In this document: positions 22,724-23,827 of the stretch, piece by piece
Layout of the letters: the number at the start of each line of letters is the position of its first letter
Numbering within the stretch: position 1 is the first letter of the stretch
DNA from: GH45 sp046704385
GTDB lineage: Bacteria > Bacteroidota > Bacteroidia > Bacteroidales > SZUA-534
Assembly: GCA_046704385.1 (NCBI GenBank)
Contig: JBJKSB010000053.1
Span: 1-23,827 of the forward strand
Length of the DNA: 23,827 nucleotides
Direction of reading: 5' to 3'
The notes under the pieces: generated by a model
The model's database searches: none
The model's input: the letters and a program-made list of their open reading frames with translations, nothing else
Told to the model about the DNA's origin: nothing
Program-made: the position numbers and the translations under genes

Positions 22724-23659
22724 ATGAGCATCTATGTTAATGATTATCAGTGGCTTAAAACAAGACCAAACTCAGTTAAAAATATGGTTCAACAAGCCAA
22801 AAATGAAGTTCCGGGATTCAGGAATCACTATGCTAAATTTGAAGAGCAGATATTAGTACGTGGCTATTCAAAAAGCACCTTGTATAATTATTCCAGGGCG
22901 GTGGCTAAGATAGGCCTGTACTATAAAAAGTCAATTCTCGATCTTACATCTGATGAAGTTACAAAATTTTTATATCAGATTGCTGTGGAGAAAAATGCTG
23001 GATCAACTTTTTTTAAGCATACGGTATTTGGACTGCGGTTCTTTTACAAGATACATGGGAAGAAAGATATATTGTTGGAATTGCCAAAAATAAGGCATGA
23101 AAGGAAATTGCCGGTTGTTATGTCAAAACAGGAACTCCAACGTCTGTTTGAGGCACCAAAAAAACTAAAACAGAGAGTACTATTTGCATTAATATATTCA
23201 GCCGGATTAAGAATAGGAGAAGTCTCCCGATTAAAATTATCTGATGTTGATTTCGATCGTTTGCAGATCAGGATAATAAAAAGCAAAGGCAGGTACGACA
23301 GGTATGTTTCTTTGAGTAGCATTTTGATTAACGATTTAAAAAGGTATATTGAACAGGATAAGCCCCATGTGTTTTTATTTAATGGAAGAAAATCTCCCGA
23401 TCCGCTCGGTACGTCATCCATCAGGCAATCATTTCATCATGCCGTTAAAAAGGCCAATATTCAAAAAAAAGTATGTGTTCATACCTTACGACATTCCTTT
23501 GCCACCCATATGCTTGAAGAGGGTGTTGATATTGTTTCTATAAAGGAAGCTCTGGGGCATGGTCAAATTGAAACAACCATGCTTTATCTGCATGTGGCAA
23601 AATTCGATCGAAAAAAAGCATTTAGTCCGTTAGATACTTTATATTTAAATAATAATTAG
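22724..23659 (+). CDS. Tyrosine recombinase (site-specific integrase)
   Basis: From the ATG at 22724 the protein has 311 residues: an N-terminal SAM-like core-binding domain (about 34-115; FEEQILVRGYSKSTLYNYSRAV) and a complete catalytic domain (about 130-300). The active-site set is intact: Arg163 (GLRIGE), Lys188 (KSKGRYD), His253 and Arg256 (HTLRHSFATH), His279 (LGHG) and the nucleophile Tyr288 (TMLYLH). The frame is open back to 22613 without an ATG before 22724; the extra 37 residues are not integrase-like. It is too generic to be called XerC/D, and compact recombinases like this often accompany transposons or IS91-type elements in Bacteroidota. The rest of the element would lie to the right of the window. 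It is intact and presumably active. Confidence 0.88.
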   Translation: MSIYVNDYQWLKTRPNSVKNMVQQAKNEVPGFRNHYAKFEEQILVRGYSKSTLYNYSRAVAKIGLYYKKSILDLTSDEVTKFLYQIAVEKNAGSTFFKHTVFGLRFFYKIHGKKDILLELPKIRHERKLPVVMSKQELQRLFEAPKKLKQRVLFALIYSAGLRIGEVSRLKLSDVDFDRLQIRIIKSKGRYDRYVSLSSILINDLKRYIEQDKPHVFLFNGRKSPDPLGTSSIRQSFHHAVKKANIQKKVCVHTLRHSFATHMLEEGVDIVSIKEALGHGQIETTMLYLHVAKFDRKKAFSPLDTLYLNNN

Positions 23660-23827
23660 AAGAAATTCATTTAATATTAAACTCATCGGATGACTAAGTC
23701 GCTGGTTTATAAATAAGTCATATACTCTAATAAATTACAAGTTTTTAAGCCACTTTTTCAGTGGAGCTATTAAAATTTTCTAATTCTCTAGGGTCAAGAT
23801 TTATATATTCCTGACTGTATGGTATCC
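23660..23827. other. Right-edge sequence with a possible minus-strand gene end
   Basis: After the recombinase stop no plus-strand gene start is visible. On the minus strand one frame stays open from the window edge to a TAA at 23745-23747 and codes for 26 residues ending in DPRELENFNSSTEKVA. It could be the C-terminus of a gene that lies mostly outside the window, facing the recombinase. A run this short occurs by chance about one time in four, so no gene is called. A GCCACTTTTTCAGTGGAGC region (23749-23767) forms a small hairpin (CCACT/AGTGG). Confidence 0.3.

Noticed and set aside
22613..23659. 348-residue recombinase starting at a TTG
   Set aside because: The first 37 residues are encoded by AT-rich leader DNA and precede a normal ATG at 22724.
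23745..23827. C-terminus of a minus-strand gene at the right edge
   Set aside because: Twenty-six open codons at a window edge are not significant and no family is recognisable.

Overview
The window comes from a member of the Bacteroidota, probably an anaerobic or facultative Bacteroidales/Marinilabiliales-type bacterium. Support for this: a giant secreted protein ends in a type IX secretion (T9SS) type A sorting domain; a large MG2/TonB-plug hybrid protein of a kind known from this phylum follows it; promoters of the TTTG/TAnnTTTG type are visible; several surface lipoproteins are encoded; and the intergenic DNA is AT-rich and full of short palindromes. No rRNA, tRNA or CRISPR array was seen.

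Layout. (1) 1-400: the left edge cuts an IS1595-type transposase on the minus strand, whose insertion has removed the front of a GNAT acetyltransferase gene. (2) 520-2181: a long-chain acyl-CoA ligase-like AMP-binding enzyme. (3) 2535-9661, all minus strand: a ten-gene redox/metalloid-type cluster with a good promoter at its head (about 9630-9661) and a good Rho-independent terminator at its end (2535-2592). In order of transcription it encodes a NifX-like protein, a membrane 4Fe-4S protein, an SQR-like flavoprotein, a DUF1847 protein, a lipoprotein thioredoxin, a small Cys-containing membrane protein (DUF6132 type), an ArsM-like methyltransferase, a 31-residue Cys-containing peptide too short for routine gene calling, a radical SAM/SPASM enzyme, and a thioredoxin-thioredoxin reductase fusion. 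(4) 9886-17138, plus strand: a 1473-residue T9SS-exported CotH-kinase protein and an 897-residue MG2/plug protein. (5) 17139-18076: a gene-free island of hairpins, including a roughly 580-bp unit bounded by two 56-bp palindromic ends. (6) 18077-22598, minus strand: a lipoprotein six-hairpin glycosidase, a secreted esterase and a lipoprotein SGNH hydrolase, which look like a small carbohydrate-degradation group. (7) 22724-23659: a tyrosine recombinase, so the window has mobile-element genes at both ends.

The best candidate for an undescribed system is the core of region 3. The unannotated peptide (5404-5499, minus) lies between an ArsM-like methyltransferase with its thiol ligands intact and a SPASM enzyme with a possible peptide-recognition N-terminus. 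This is the arrangement of a RiPP locus, and thiol-redox proteins surround it. My working hypothesis is a small thiol peptide that is modified by the radical SAM enzyme and kept reduced or recycled by the thioredoxin proteins, with the methyltransferase acting on the peptide, a thiol or a bound metalloid. The gene order, motifs, promoter and terminator are read directly from the sequence; the function is inference.
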